DNA of 64,000 bases. Origin: Gemmatimonas groenlandica. Its GTDB lineage: Bacteria; Gemmatimonadota; Gemmatimonadetes; Gemmatimonadales; Gemmatimonadaceae. Each line of letters opens with the position of its first letter. Position 1 is the first letter of the stretch. The position numbers and the translations under genes are program-made. A model generated the notes under the pieces. The model made no database searches and had not been told where the DNA came from. It saw nothing but the letters and a program-made list of their open reading frames with translations. Below are positions 1-8,792 of this stretch, piece after piece. The stretch covers positions 1,612,001 to 1,676,000 of the forward strand of contig NZ_CP053085.1 of assembly GCF_013004105.1 (NCBI RefSeq). Reading direction: 5' to 3'.

Positions 1-570
1 CATTCCGTCGAGCGTGATTGCCACCTGCTCTCGACGCGCGCCTCGCAGCGAGAGGCCGGTTTCGCCACGCGCCGACCGCACGTTGGTGAACGGCATGAGC
101 GAGAGCACGGCGTTGACCGTGGACGCGCCGGCGGTGCGGGCGTCGGTGGTCTGCAAGGTGACCGTGGTGCGTCCCGCCGTGCTTATATCGCGCGTGCTTG
201 CGGCGGTGCGAGTCGCGGTGACTTGGACGGCGGCCAGACGCTCCGCACGCGTGGCATCGACCGCGAGCAGCGATACCCGGAGAGTGTCGCCGGCGGGCCG
301 CGTCGCGAATGGCACCGCCACGCGGTGCGGCAGATATCCGGAGCGTACCACAAGCATGCTGTCGGCAGTCGTCCCCGCGCGCGTCACGGAAAGCCGCGCG
401 CAGGCGTCGGATAGTCGACGCGATGGACTCCCCGCTTTCAGCGACGTGATCTCGGCACCCACCAGCGGCACGCGTGTGCGCGCATCGTCCACGCAGATGG
501 TGACGGAGTCACGAGAGGCTGGACTCGGCTGCGCGATTGCACTCACCAGCAGGAGCACCACGATATTCAT
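1..570 (-). CDS. TonB-dependent receptor, N-terminal part (probable cobalamin receptor), runs off the window
   Basis: This is an open frame of 190 codons on the minus strand that starts with ATG at 570 and reaches the window edge without a stop. It begins with a short hydrophobic signal segment (MNIVVLLLVSAIAQ), followed by a carboxypeptidase-regulatory-like beta domain to about residue 100. A plug-like stretch follows, with VQVTATRT near the TonB-box position and SLRGARREQVAITLDGM near the end. The ATG overlaps the stop of the upstream ATPase gene (ATGA), so the two are translationally coupled. Because the operon is a B12-type ABC importer behind a cobalamin riboswitch, I infer a BtuB-type outer-membrane vitamin B12 receptor. 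The barrel is outside the window, so substrate is inferred from context only. Confidence 0.8.
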   Translation of the reverse strand, partial: MNIVVLLLVSAIAQPSPASRDSVTICVDDARTRVPLVGAEITSLKAGSPSRRLSDACARLSVTRAGTTADSMLVVRSGYLPHRVAVPFATRPAGDTLRVSLLAVDATRAERLAAVQVTATRTAASTRDISTAGRTTVTLQTTDARTAGASTVNAVLSLMPFTNVRSARGETGLSLRGARREQVAITLDGM

Positions 571-1409
571 GACGACGGACGCTCACGGTGACGACCGCTG
601 CCGCGCAACGGGAGCAGCGCCGGTGCGCCGACGGCGGGATCGCGCGTGACGACCAGCGGCCACTCGTACACGCGCTCGAGAATCTCACCGCGCATGACCG
701 TGGCCGCGTCGCCCGCCGCCGCCACGGTGCCGCGATGCAGCAGCACGATGTGCGACGCAAACCGTGCCACGAGATTGAGCTGATGACTCACGAGTAAGAC
801 AGTCTGCCCGAGCTGAGCCAGCTCGTCGAGCAGTTCGAACACCGCCATCTCGTGCGCGATGTCGAGGAACGTGGTGGGTTCGTCGAGCACAAGTACCGGC
901 GCCGCCTGCGCCAGCGCGCGGGCGATGCGCACGCGTTGCCACTCGCCGCCGGAGAGCGTGTCGGTGCGACGCCCGATGGCGTCACGGATACCGGCACGCG
1001 TCACAGCACTCTCGACCGCGGCGTGATCGTCGGCACTCATGCCGCCGAACGCGCTGCGGCGCGCGTGGCGACCGAGCGCGACGAACTCCTCGACGCGCAG
1101 GGGCAGCACCGGTTCCTCGCGTTGCGGCACGATGGCTACGCGGCGTGCAATGTCTCGGGCATCGAGTGACGCCACATCGACGCCGCCCACCGTTACACGG
1201 CCGGAGTCCATGGGAACGCGCCGCAGGAGCGTGCGCACGAGCGTGCTCTTTCCGCTGCCATTCGGACCGACGACGGCCGTCATCTTTCCCGGCTCGGCCG
1301 TCACCGAGACGTCATCGAGGGCGCGTTGCGTGCGACCGGCGTAGCGAACGCTGACGTGGTCAAACATGAGGGGCGCCCCCTGCTCGCTGCCGCCGATCGC
1401 GCCGTTCAT
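567..1409 (-). CDS. btuD: ABC transporter ATP-binding protein, cobalamin/iron-siderophore type (BtuD-like)
   Basis: This is a 280-residue ATPase that powers the BtuCD-F importer from the cytoplasmic face. The Walker A motif GPNGSGKST is near residue 45, the ABC signature LSGGEWQR follows near the middle, and Walker B reads VLVLDEPTTFLD, with a switch histidine in LLVSHQ. I chose the ATG at 1409 because it overlaps the permease stop as ATGA; a longer frame upstream only shadows the permease. Its stop overlaps the start of the TonB receptor in the same way. The family also transports siderophores and heme, but the riboswitch upstream points to cobalamin. Confidence 0.9.
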   Translation of the reverse strand: MNGAIGGSEQGAPLMFDHVSVRYAGRTQRALDDVSVTAEPGKMTAVVGPNGSGKSTLVRTLLRRVPMDSGRVTVGGVDVASLDARDIARRVAIVPQREEPVLPLRVEEFVALGRHARRSAFGGMSADDHAAVESAVTRAGIRDAIGRRTDTLSGGEWQRVRIARALAQAAPVLVLDEPTTFLDIAHEMAVFELLDELAQLGQTVLLVSHQLNLVARFASHIVLLHRGTVAAAGDAATVMRGEILERVYEWPLVVTRDPAVGAPALLPLRGSGRHRERPSS

Positions 1410-2425
1410 GCCGCCATCCGACGTAAGCGGAGCAAGAAGAACGGGACGCCGATCAGCGCCGTGACCGCGCCGAGCGGCAGGTCGGCAGGAGCACGAAGCG
1501 TGCGCGCCAACAGATCGGCAGCGACCAACAGCACGGCACCATACAGCGCGGACATGAGCAGCATCGATCGATGATGACGCGCGCCCAACGCGCGTGCGAG
1601 ATTCGGCACGACCAACCCCACGAAGCCGATCAATCCGGCCGCCGCGACGGTGGCGGCGGCGAGCCATGAGGCCACGAGAAACAGCTGTCGCGACACGCGA
1701 TCGACGTCGACGCCGAGCGCGGCGGCGGGTTCGTCACCCAACGACAACACATCGAGATCGCGCGCACGCCACACGAGTACGCCCCCCAGCAGCAGGAGCG
1801 CGCCCGCGCAGCGAGCAACGGCGGGCCACGTGGCATCGGCCGCCGACCCCATCATCCAGAAGAGCGCACCGCGCAATCGCTCCGGCGGTGCATCAGCCAG
1901 CGCCACGAGAATCGCCGCGTTGGCAAAAGCGCCGACCACGACACCGGCCATCAGCAGCAGCTTCGTATCGGCGCTTCCGCCGACGACGCGCGCGATGGCG
2001 GTAACGACGACCGTGGCGATCGCGGCGCCGGCGAACGCACACGCGGTCACGAGTACGGGTTGCACGACACCGAACGCCATCGCGGTGACCGCACCGACGG
2101 CCGCACCGCCGGACACGCCGAGCAGATACGGTTCCGCCAGCGGATTGCGCAGCGTGCCCTGCAGCGCGCCCCCACTAGTGGCGAGACCGGCGCCAACCAG
2201 CGCCGCGAGCAACACGCGCGGCGCGCGCAGATCGCGCACGATGGCGATCGTGGACGGGTCACCAATCCCGCGGAGTGCATCGACGACGTCGCGCGTCGCG
2301 ATCGGCACGGCACCGATGGAGAGCCCGAGCACGAGCACGAGGATCAGCAGGAGCGCACCGATGCCCCAAGCTAGCCACGGGGAAGTCGGCACATGTGCTG
2401 CCTGACGGCGGAAGATGTCGTTCAC
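1406..2425 (-). CDS. btuC: ABC transporter permease, FecCD/BtuC family
   Basis: This is a 339-residue polytopic inner-membrane permease. It has about ten hydrophobic segments and the family's typical features: an early LRAPRVLLAALVGAGLATSG stretch, the GALQGTLRNPLAEPYLLGVS region, and the late GFVGLVVPNLAR motif, which contacts the ATPase. The start is a GTG at 2425 whose bases overlap the stop of the binding-protein gene (GTGA); the frame upstream of it is an artefact of high GC. The length is normal for BtuC. With the adjacent binding protein and ATPase it forms a complete inner-membrane importer. Confidence 0.92.
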   Translation of the reverse strand: MNDIFRRQAAHVPTSPWLAWGIGALLLILVLVLGLSIGAVPIATRDVVDALRGIGDPSTIAIVRDLRAPRVLLAALVGAGLATSGGALQGTLRNPLAEPYLLGVSGGAAVGAVTAMAFGVVQPVLVTACAFAGAAIATVVVTAIARVVGGSADTKLLLMAGVVVGAFANAAILVALADAPPERLRGALFWMMGSAADATWPAVARCAGALLLLGGVLVWRARDLDVLSLGDEPAAALGVDVDRVSRQLFLVASWLAAATVAAAGLIGFVGLVVPNLARALGARHHRSMLLMSALYGAVLLVAADLLARTLRAPADLPLGAVTALIGVPFFLLRLRRMAA

Positions 2426-3363
2426 CGGAGCGAGTCGCGCAGCGCTGGATGGAGCGCCCGGGCGAGTTGCACGGCGGCCATGCCCAGCACTACGGAAGGC
2501 CGACCAGTGACCGACGGATCCTGCACCATGAAGCGCCGCTCGCGCACCGCACGGATCGCTTGCCACGAGGGATTGGCGGCGAGCTTTCCTCCTCGCGCGA
2601 CGCCGGTGATGATGACATCAGGATCGCGCTTCGCGATCTCCTCGATCGACACCGGCGGCGACGGTGCGTCCATGTCATGGAACACGTTCTCGGCGCCAGC
2701 AATGACCAACAGCTCATCGATGTAACTGCCGCCGCCGATCACGAGCAGCGGCGATTCCCACGCGGGCCAGACGACGCGTTGTCGCGGTCGTGACGCCGTC
2801 AGGGCGCGCACACGATCGAGTGTGGTCTGCACCGAGTCGCTGACGATTCGCGCACGTGCGTCGGCACCGAGCGCGCGTCCGAGGGTCGCGATCAGCCGGT
2901 GAAACTGCGCAATGTGATCGACACGCAGCGCGATCGTACGCACACCAGCGCGACTCAACGCCTCGGCGGCGGCACGATTCTCGGCCGTGGCGTACAGCAC
3001 AACGAGCGTGGGACGCGCCGCGAGGACCGCTTCGATGTTCGGGCGAATGCCGTCGCCGAGTGCGGCGATGCGGCTGACCTCTTTCGGATACTCGTCCCAG
3101 CGCGAGCGACCCACGAGCAGCGAGTCAGCCCCGATCGTGAAGATCGCTTCAGTGGCGGCGGGATTGAGCGACACGACGCGTGCGGCGAAACGCGCGTCAC
3201 GCGGCAGCGGCGCACCGAAATCATCGGTGTCCGCGACGGCGACGACCGAAACGGTGTCGCGTGTATCCGACGCACCGGTATCCGCACGCGAGCAAGCCAC
3301 TGCGCCCAGGAATGGCAACAGGACCTGCAGCGCACGGCGTACCAATCGTGGGTGAGGATACAA
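2422..3363 (-). CDS. btuF: Periplasmic cobalamin-binding lipoprotein, BtuF-like
   Basis: This is a solute-binding protein of the helical-backbone metal/cobalamin receptor class. It has the family hallmarks RVVSLNPAATEAIFTIGA, then LVGRSRWDEYP, and IEEIAKRDPDVII late in the protein. A lipobox-like LLPFLGAVAC precedes the mature sequence, so it is probably a lipoprotein. The start is uncertain. The frame runs up to a GTG at 3408, but that would translate through the terminator hairpin. I prefer the TTG at 3363, because GAGAGGA lies 8 nt upstream; a TTG at 3345 is also possible. It is the first gene after the B12 riboswitch and overlaps the permease start. Confidence 0.85.
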   Translation of the reverse strand: MYPHPRLVRRALQVLLPFLGAVACSRADTGASDTRDTVSVVAVADTDDFGAPLPRDARFAARVVSLNPAATEAIFTIGADSLLVGRSRWDEYPKEVSRIAALGDGIRPNIEAVLAARPTLVVLYATAENRAAAEALSRAGVRTIALRVDHIAQFHRLIATLGRALGADARARIVSDSVQTTLDRVRALTASRPRQRVVWPAWESPLLVIGGGSYIDELLVIAGAENVFHDMDAPSPPVSIEEIAKRDPDVIITGVARGGKLAANPSWQAIRAVRERRFMVQDPSVTGRPSVVLGMAAVQLARALHPALRDSLR

Positions 3364-3393
3364 AAAAGGCGTCCTCTCCCACGAGAAGACGCC
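3362..3393 (-). terminator. Intrinsic terminator of the cobalamin riboswitch
   Basis: On the minus strand an 11-bp stem (GGCGTCTTCTC pairing with GAGAGGACGCC, one G-U pair) closes on a GTGG loop and is followed directly by six T residues. It sits about 85 bp downstream of the B12-box of the riboswitch and directly before the binding-protein gene. This is where a transcription-attenuating expression platform is expected. Its 3' arm holds the only purine-rich ribosome-binding sequence near the likely TTG start. Confidence 0.85.
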
Positions 3394-3477
3394 CGAGCAC
3401 GCGTGCACGTCGAATGGCTAGAAACGACGACACGTGGCGCGAGCCCCCCCTCGAGGGTCTTCGTCCGAGAATGAGCG

Positions 3478-3645
3478 CGGGTCGTCTCCTGGCTCCGGGT
3501 CGCTCCACTCGCCTTCCCGACCCAAAGGTCAGTGGCATCGTGAGTGTCGCTGCTGCATCGCGTGTGGCGTTGCAGATCCCGTTACAGTGGCGGGGCCGCA
3601 CCGGCATTGAACCGGTTTCCGTGTCCTGCGCTCTGAAATCAGTTG
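3478..3645 (-). promoter_or_regulatory. Cobalamin (adenosylcobalamin) riboswitch
   Basis: Read on the minus strand, the conserved core appears in order. First comes a GGAAACCGGTTCAATGCCGG element, then CCCCGCCACTGTAACGGG, later CACTGACC, GGGAAGG and CGAGTGG, and finally the B12-box-like GAGCCAGGAGACG at 3483-3495. The order and spacing match class-I cobalamin riboswitches, although the paired ends are approximate by eye. It lies between a preceding same-strand gene and the importer operon, with an intrinsic terminator after it. Binding of B12 should therefore stop transcription of btuFCD and the receptor. Confidence 0.9.
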
Positions 3646-3676
3646 TCCGCCGCGCCGAATGCGCGACATCAGGAAC

Positions 3677-4885
3677 CTACTTTCGAGTCCCCATGTCGGC
3701 AAGCGCCGCGCCGAGCGCGCCCTTCAGTTCGCTCCGCCTCGTCTCGTAGGCCTTCTTCACCGTGTCAGACGGATCGGCGATGCGGGCGTACGTTTCGTCA
3801 AGCGCAGCGATCTCCTGCGCCAGCCGTTCGTGCATCGGCGCATCGGATTCACGTGGACGCAAGGTAGGCTCCACGGCAACACGACTCGCCGCGCGTCGCT
3901 GCATCGAACGCATCAGCACGACCATCATGAGCATACCGATCGCGACGAGTAATCCCGCAATGTACAGATTGCGCCCCGGTGCACCCGACGAGGGGAGCTC
4001 GATGATCAGATCCGCATTCGCCTGCACATCCTGCGACAGAAAGCGCCGGAAGTTGCGCCCTTCGAGCGTGACGGGGTCGACGTTGGCGAATCCTTTGCCG
4101 GTGACGAATCCCTGCGGCTCTTCGAGCAAGATTTCGAAGACGACAGCGCCACCTTCGGCTCGCATCGACAGCGGAAAGCTGCTGTTCGGCACTTTGTATG
4201 AGAACGCGACCTGCTTGATACCGGGCGCGATCGGCGCGTAGACCGACACGCGACCGGGACCCGCGACAAAGGCATCGGGTGAGATCTCGCCTTCGTTGGC
4301 GCGCACATCGAGTGCGGAGGCGGGAATCGAAATGCTCCACGTGGGCATCGGCGACGTCGTGTCCGTGGCGACGAGTGTGCGCAGACTGTCGTTGGACAGT
4401 TCGAACACTTCGATCACGGTGCGGAACTGCGTCGTATCGGCTTTGCCGACGATCAAATGGCGGCCTTTGACCGTGAGCTGAAATCGCACAGACGTCGTGT
4501 CGAATACGGTGATCTCGGCGTCATCACCACGGGCGTCGACGTTCCGGAGCGGCGGCGTGAAGTAGGCGATACCGCCCCACGTGGTCGACGCGAAATACAC
4601 GCCGTCGGCGGTGCCGAAGGGCGTCCACCGAAAGCGGTAGCGACCCTGCGCATCCGTGCGGATGGAGTCGATTGGTCCGGCGGTATCCTTGCCGACGCGA
4701 TGCAGCGTGACCCACGTCCCGACGGCGGGTCCCATGCCGGTCGAGTCCGCGTTGACACTCACGGGACGACGCACGCGGCCATCAACGGAGCGCGATTGCG
4801 CGTGCAGCGTCGTGGCGGTGGCGATGGCGGTCGCGGCGACGAGCGTCAGCGCGAAGAGTCGGAAGAACGACGGAAGTCGGGACAC
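3677..4885 (-). CDS. Exported, C-terminally membrane-anchored protein of unknown function
   Basis: The 402-residue protein begins with a clear signal peptide (hydrophobic FALTLVAATAIATATTL, then HAQ). A beta-rich region with a carboxypeptidase-regulatory-like fold follows (GTWVTLHRVG, then DAQGRYRFRW), and then a longer beta domain. One membrane helix near residue 315 (LYIAGLLVAIGMLMMVVLM) is followed by a charged, probably coiled-coil cytoplasmic tail rich in Glu, Arg and Ala. I do not recognise a named family. It is the last gene of the long minus-strand run and lies just before the cobalamin riboswitch. The start is a GTG with no strong ribosome-binding site. Confidence 0.75.
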   Translation of the reverse strand: MSRLPSFFRLFALTLVAATAIATATTLHAQSRSVDGRVRRPVSVNADSTGMGPAVGTWVTLHRVGKDTAGPIDSIRTDAQGRYRFRWTPFGTADGVYFASTTWGGIAYFTPPLRNVDARGDDAEITVFDTTSVRFQLTVKGRHLIVGKADTTQFRTVIEVFELSNDSLRTLVATDTTSPMPTWSISIPASALDVRANEGEISPDAFVAGPGRVSVYAPIAPGIKQVAFSYKVPNSSFPLSMRAEGGAVVFEILLEEPQGFVTGKGFANVDPVTLEGRNFRRFLSQDVQANADLIIELPSSGAPGRNLYIAGLLVAIGMLMMVVLMRSMQRRAASRVAVEPTLRPRESDAPMHERLAQEIAALDETYARIADPSDTVKKAYETRRSELKGALGAALADMGTRK

Positions 4886-4917
4886 GCGGAGGACAATCGG
4901 GTGGGAGAGCGTATACG

Positions 4918-5436
4918 TCAGGGCGAGAACTTGCCGAAGTCTTCCGGCCGGAGGTTCTCGAGATAGGCCTTGAGCTGTTCGGCCGTCAGCTCGCTGTCGG
5001 CGGCGTCGACGGAGGAGAAATCATCACCGTCGTCGTCCTGATCGTCGTCGATCGCGGTGAGCAGCGTGGACGGCGCAAAGATCGGCGCGTCGAGTCGCAG
5101 GGCAATGGCGATACTGTCGGACGGACGAGCGTCGACCTCGACCACGCCGTTCGGTCCGTCGATCTGCATCTCCGCGTAGTAGGTGCTCTTTTGTACGCGG
5201 GTGATGGAGACGCGGCGCAGTGTACCACCGAGTCCGATGATGAGTGATTTGCAGAGGTCGTGGGTGATCGGACGTTCGCGCTTCACCTGATTCATCTGCA
5301 TCACGATCGACTCCGCTTCGGGCTGGCCGATCCAGATGGGCAGGACGCGCTTCCCACCGCGTTCGCGGAGAATGACGACGTAGGAATTCGTCGCGCTATC
5401 GAGCCCAAGTCGGGCCACCGTGACTTCAACCATCAT
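4918..5436 (-). CDS. Bifunctional nuclease family protein (DUF151)
   Basis: This 172-residue protein has the DUF151 core: VTVARLGLDSATNSYVVIL, then VLPIWIGQPEAESI, RPITHDL, and a late ARPSDSIAIALRLDAPIF block. The C-terminal tail is acidic (DDDQDDDGDD), followed by a short helix. Family members are described as having nuclease activity, but the physiological role is unclear in most bacteria. I placed the start at the first of two adjacent ATG codons, which follows GAGGAGCAACG, a good ribosome-binding site; the open frame extends much further upstream without support. It lies 94 bp downstream of metK. Confidence 0.88.
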   Translation of the reverse strand: MMVEVTVARLGLDSATNSYVVILRERGGKRVLPIWIGQPEAESIVMQMNQVKRERPITHDLCKSLIIGLGGTLRRVSITRVQKSTYYAEMQIDGPNGVVEVDARPSDSIAIALRLDAPIFAPSTLLTAIDDDQDDDGDDFSSVDAADSELTAEQLKAYLENLRPEDFGKFSP

Positions 5437-5530
5437 CGTTGCTCCTCGTGCAGGCGAACGCGAGGACGGCACGCCGTCCGCGGGGCACACCGCTCGGCAC
5501 TCGTGGTGCGGAGCGGTGCGCCCTCGCGGA

Positions 5531-6703
5531 TCACCGAATAGCGCGCTTGAGCGCGGCGACGCGGTCGGTGCGTTCCCACGTGAACGTGGTCCGGGCCGTG
5601 CGGCCACGACCCACGGTTTCCGGACGGCGACCGAAATGTCCGTACGCCGCGGTTGCCTGATAGATCGGCTTGCGCAGATCCAAATCGCGCGTGATGCCAC
5701 GCGGCGTCAGGTCGAACACGTCGTTCACCGCGGCCTCGATCGCACGGTCGGACACGACGCCCGTTCCGAACGTCTGGACGTACACCGACACCGGCTGGAC
5801 GACGCCGATCGCATAGGCCACCTGCACTTCACAGCGCGACGCGAGCTTCGCCGCCACGATGTTCTTGGCCACCCACCGCGCCGCGTAGCAGGCCGAGCGA
5901 TCGACCTTGGACGGATCCTTGCCACTGAAGGCGCCGCCGCCGTGACGACCCATGCCACCGTACGTGTCGACGATGATCTTGCGTCCGGTCAGACCGGCAT
6001 CGCCCTGCGGGCCGCCAATGACGAAGCGGCCGGTGGGATTGATGTGGGTCTTGAGGCGCTTCGGCAGATACTCCTCGGGGATCGACGCCATGATGACGTC
6101 GTCGAGGATGGCGCGACGGAGCTTGGTGTTCGAGACTTTCTCGTCGTGCTGCGTGGAGATCACGACCGTGTCGACGGCGATGGGACGATCGCCTTCGTAA
6201 GTCACCGAGACCTGCGCCTTGCCGTCGGGGCGGAGCCACGGCAGCGACCCGTCCTTGCGTAGCGCCGACAGGCGGTGCGTGAGGGCGTGCGCCAACTGGA
6301 TCGGCAACGGCATGAGTTCCGCCGTTTCGTCGGTCGCGTAGCCGAACATCATGCCCTGGTCGCCGGCGCCGCCGGTGTCGACGCCCTGCGAGATGTCAGG
6401 CGACTGCGCGTCGATCGTGCTCATGACGGCGCACGTCTTGTTGTCGAAGCCGAACGTGGCGTCGGTGTAGCCGATCCCTTCGATCGTCTTGCGCACGATA
6501 TCGGGGAGCGGCACGTAGGCCGACGTCGTGATCTCGCCGGCGATGACCACCAGGCCAGTCGTCACCAAGGTCTCACAGGCGACGCGCGCCGCTGGATCCT
6601 TGGCCAGGATCGCGTCGAGCACGGCATCCGAAATCTGATCCGCGATCTTGTCCGGATGTCCTTCGGTCACGGACTCCGACGTAAACAGGTGACGATCGGC
6701 CAC
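5531..6703 (-). CDS. metK: S-adenosylmethionine synthetase
   Basis: The protein makes S-adenosylmethionine from methionine and ATP in the cytoplasm. At 390 residues it has the normal length. Diagnostic motifs are the N-terminal [20 protein letters not shown], then [12 protein letters not shown], and [16 protein letters not shown] late in the protein. The start is a GTG at 6703 (MADRHLF). It follows Enzyme I of the PTS by 53 bp on the same strand. I saw no SAM riboswitch in that short gap, so it probably depends on the upstream operon or a small internal promoter. Confidence 0.97.
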   Translation of the reverse strand: MADRHLFTSESVTEGHPDKIADQISDAVLDAILAKDPAARVACETLVTTGLVVIAGEITTSAYVPLPDIVRKTIEGIGYTDATFGFDNKTCAVMSTIDAQSPDISQGVDTGGAGDQGMMFGYATDETAELMPLPIQLAHALTHRLSALRKDGSLPWLRPDGKAQVSVTYEGDRPIAVDTVVISTQHDEKVSNTKLRRAILDDVIMASIPEEYLPKRLKTHINPTGRFVIGGPQGDAGLTGRKIIVDTYGGMGRHGGGAFSGKDPSKVDRSACYAARWVAKNIVAAKLASRCEVQVAYAIGVVQPVSVYVQTFGTGVVSDRAIEAAVNDVFDLTPRGITRDLDLRKPIYQATAAYGHFGRRPETVGRGRTARTTFTWERTDRVAALKRAIR

Positions 6704-6756
6704 GCAGCACTCTGGGTAGAAGGTTCGTGCGAGAGGGTCTCGCGTAGACTAGTCCG

Positions 6757-8526
6757 CTATGAAAGTGCGGGCAACCCGCCCGCCTGGGCGGCCGCATCGA
6801 GTTCGGTCCGCAAGCGACGACGCAGCAAGGTTTCCGCTTCGCGCGCGGTGCTGGCCGCGAGGGCGGCCTGCGCCGCATCCTGCGCGGCGGACATGCGCAC
6901 GCTGCGAATGACCCGCTTCACTTCACCGACGGCCCGCGGGGCCACGCTGAGCTGACGGATGCCAAGCCCCATGAGGGCGAAGACGGCCAGCGGCTGCGAG
7001 CCCATTTCACCACAGACGCAGACATCGATGCCGTGGGCGGCACCGGTGGCCTGCACCTGCGCAATGAGGCGTAGCACGGCGGGATGAAAGGGCGTGAAGC
7101 GGGGCGCGAGGTTCGCGTTGCCACGGTCGACGGCGAGCGTGTACTGGACGAGGTCGTTCGACCCGATGCTGAAGAAGTCGACGTCGCGCACGAGGGTATC
7201 ACTGGCGATGGCGGCAGCCGGGGTTTCGACCATCACCCCCAGTGGCACATCGGCCCGAAAGGGAATGCGGCGTGCGGCCAGTTCGGCCACGGCTTCGTCG
7301 ATCAGCTGACGTGTTTCCCGCACTTCGTCGACCGTGACGACCAGCGGCAGCATGATGCGCAGATCGCCGTGCACACCGGCGCGCAGCAGCGCGCGGAGCT
7401 GCACCTTGAACAGCTCGCTCTCGTCGAGGCACATGCGGATGGCGCGCCAGCCGAGGAACGGATTGGCCTCGCTCGGGAATCCGCCCACCGGCAGTTTGTC
7501 GCCGCCAACGTCGAATGTACGAATGATGACGGGGCGCGTCCCAAACGCTTGAATCACCTTCTTGTAGGCCTTGTACTGCTCTTCCTCGTCGGGCATGGTG
7601 GCGCGGCCGACAACGAGAAACTCCGTGCGCATGAGGCCCACGCCATCGGCACCACTGGTCGCGCTCATCTCCGCTTCTTCGGGGATGTCGACGTTGGCGC
7701 GAATGACCATGCGCACGCCATCGGGGGTGATCGCCTCGCTGTGCGCGATCTCGCGCATCTCGCCGACGCGACCGGCTTCCTGCTCGACGCGCAGCCTCGC
7801 GTCTTCGAGCTCGTGCTCGGAGGGCGCAATGAGTAGCGTGCCTTCCGCGCCGTCGAGAATCGCGATCTGGCCGGGCACGAGAAACGACAGCGCGTTGCGC
7901 AGGCCGACGACGGCGGGCAGCCCGAGCGAACGCGCGAGGATGGCCACATGTGCGGTGGCGGTGCCGGCTTCGGTGGCGATGGCCGCGATGCAGTTGCGAT
8001 CGAGCTGCATCGTGAGCGACGGCGTGAGATCGTGCGTGACGAGAATCGCGTGCGCGCCCGGCGGCACGTCGACCGGGTCGTGATCGGGGAGATCGAGCAG
8101 CATGGAGAGCACGCGAATGTGCACGTCCATGAGATCGCCGACTTTTTCGCGTAGCATCGGCGCCGAGTGGCGGGCGAAGTGCTGCCGCCATTCGAGCAGA
8201 ATGATGTCGAAGGCCTTCTCGGCGCCAAGGTTCTGGCGGATGAGCGCCTCAGAGCTGCGGGAGAGTTCTCCATCGTCGAGAATGGAGATCTGCACATCGA
8301 AGATGGCCGCTTCCTCCGGGCCCGCCTGCTGCTCCGCTCTCGCGCGCAACAGGCGCAGGCGATCACGGGCGCGTTCAAAGGCGTCGTGCAAACGCACGAT
8401 CTCCGCATCGATGGCGCTGTCATCGATGAGGCGATGCTTCACTTCGGGCACTTCCCACCGCAGGAGGTGCACCGGTCCGACGACGATTCCCGGCGACGCG
8501 GGAATGCCGCGGAGCACTGACTGCAT
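6757..8526 (-). CDS. ptsI: Phosphoenolpyruvate-protein phosphotransferase (PTS Enzyme I)
   Basis: Enzyme I takes phosphate from PEP and passes it to HPr. The protein has 589 residues, close to the family's usual length. It starts with the typical LRGIPASPGIVVGPV. The phosphorylated histidine lies in GTATAHVAILARSLGLPAVVG. The PEP-binding barrel has ADGVGLMRTEFL, GGFPSEANPFLGWRAIRM, and ending motifs FFSIGSNDLVQYTLAVDRGN and VCVCGEMGSQP. The ATG overlaps the HPr stop by one base (TGATG), so synthesis of the two is coupled. It is the general, non-nitrogen form, because no GAF domain is present. Confidence 0.97.
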   Translation of the reverse strand: MQSVLRGIPASPGIVVGPVHLLRWEVPEVKHRLIDDSAIDAEIVRLHDAFERARDRLRLLRARAEQQAGPEEAAIFDVQISILDDGELSRSSEALIRQNLGAEKAFDIILLEWRQHFARHSAPMLREKVGDLMDVHIRVLSMLLDLPDHDPVDVPPGAHAILVTHDLTPSLTMQLDRNCIAAIATEAGTATAHVAILARSLGLPAVVGLRNALSFLVPGQIAILDGAEGTLLIAPSEHELEDARLRVEQEAGRVGEMREIAHSEAITPDGVRMVIRANVDIPEEAEMSATSGADGVGLMRTEFLVVGRATMPDEEEQYKAYKKVIQAFGTRPVIIRTFDVGGDKLPVGGFPSEANPFLGWRAIRMCLDESELFKVQLRALLRAGVHGDLRIMLPLVVTVDEVRETRQLIDEAVAELAARRIPFRADVPLGVMVETPAAAIASDTLVRDVDFFSIGSNDLVQYTLAVDRGNANLAPRFTPFHPAVLRLIAQVQATGAAHGIDVCVCGEMGSQPLAVFALMGLGIRQLSVAPRAVGEVKRVIRSVRMSAAQDAAQAALAASTAREAETLLRRRLRTELDAAAQAGGLPALS

Positions 8527-8792
8527 CAGCTCTCCCCGAACCGCGCCGCGACGAGCGCCGCCAGCGACTCCAACGCATCGTCGGCATCGGGCCCGGACGC
8601 GCGCAGGGTGATCATGGCCCCGTGTTCGGCGGCCAACATCATGACACCCATGATGCTCTTGCCATTCACTTCGAGGTCATCGCGCGAGATCGTGATGTCG
8701 CTCTTGAAGCGTGACGCCGCCTTGACCATTTCGGCGGCCGGCCTGGCATGGAGTCCATGCTTGTTCACGATTTGAACCGATCGTTCAGCCAT
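8526..8792 (-). CDS. ptsH: Phosphocarrier protein HPr
   Basis: The true HPr is 88 residues, starting at ATG 8792 (MAERSVQIVNKHGLHARPAA); the much longer open frame is a shadow of the EIID gene. His15 sits in the HGLHARPA motif and takes phosphate from Enzyme I. Ser46 sits in NGKSIMGVMML, the site used by HPr kinase, which is encoded five genes upstream. Both sites being present implies that HPr can act in transport and in regulation. The start overlaps the EIID stop (TAATG) and the stop overlaps the ptsI start. Confidence 0.96.
   Translation of the reverse strand: MAERSVQIVNKHGLHARPAAEMVKAASRFKSDITISRDDLEVNGKSIMGVMMLAAEHGAMITLRASGPDADDALESLAALVAARFGES

Noticed and set aside
14-649. Plus-strand open frame over the start of the window
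   Set aside because: It is the complement of a well-supported TonB receptor on the minus strand, with no family features of its own.
5437-5700. N-terminal extension of the DUF151 gene
   Set aside because: A strong ribosome-binding site precedes the internal ATG at 5436, and the extension is Arg/Ala/Pro rich with no match to the family.
6704-6756. Possible SAM riboswitch before metK
   Set aside because: The gap after the Enzyme I gene is only 53 bp and shows no SAM riboswitch core.
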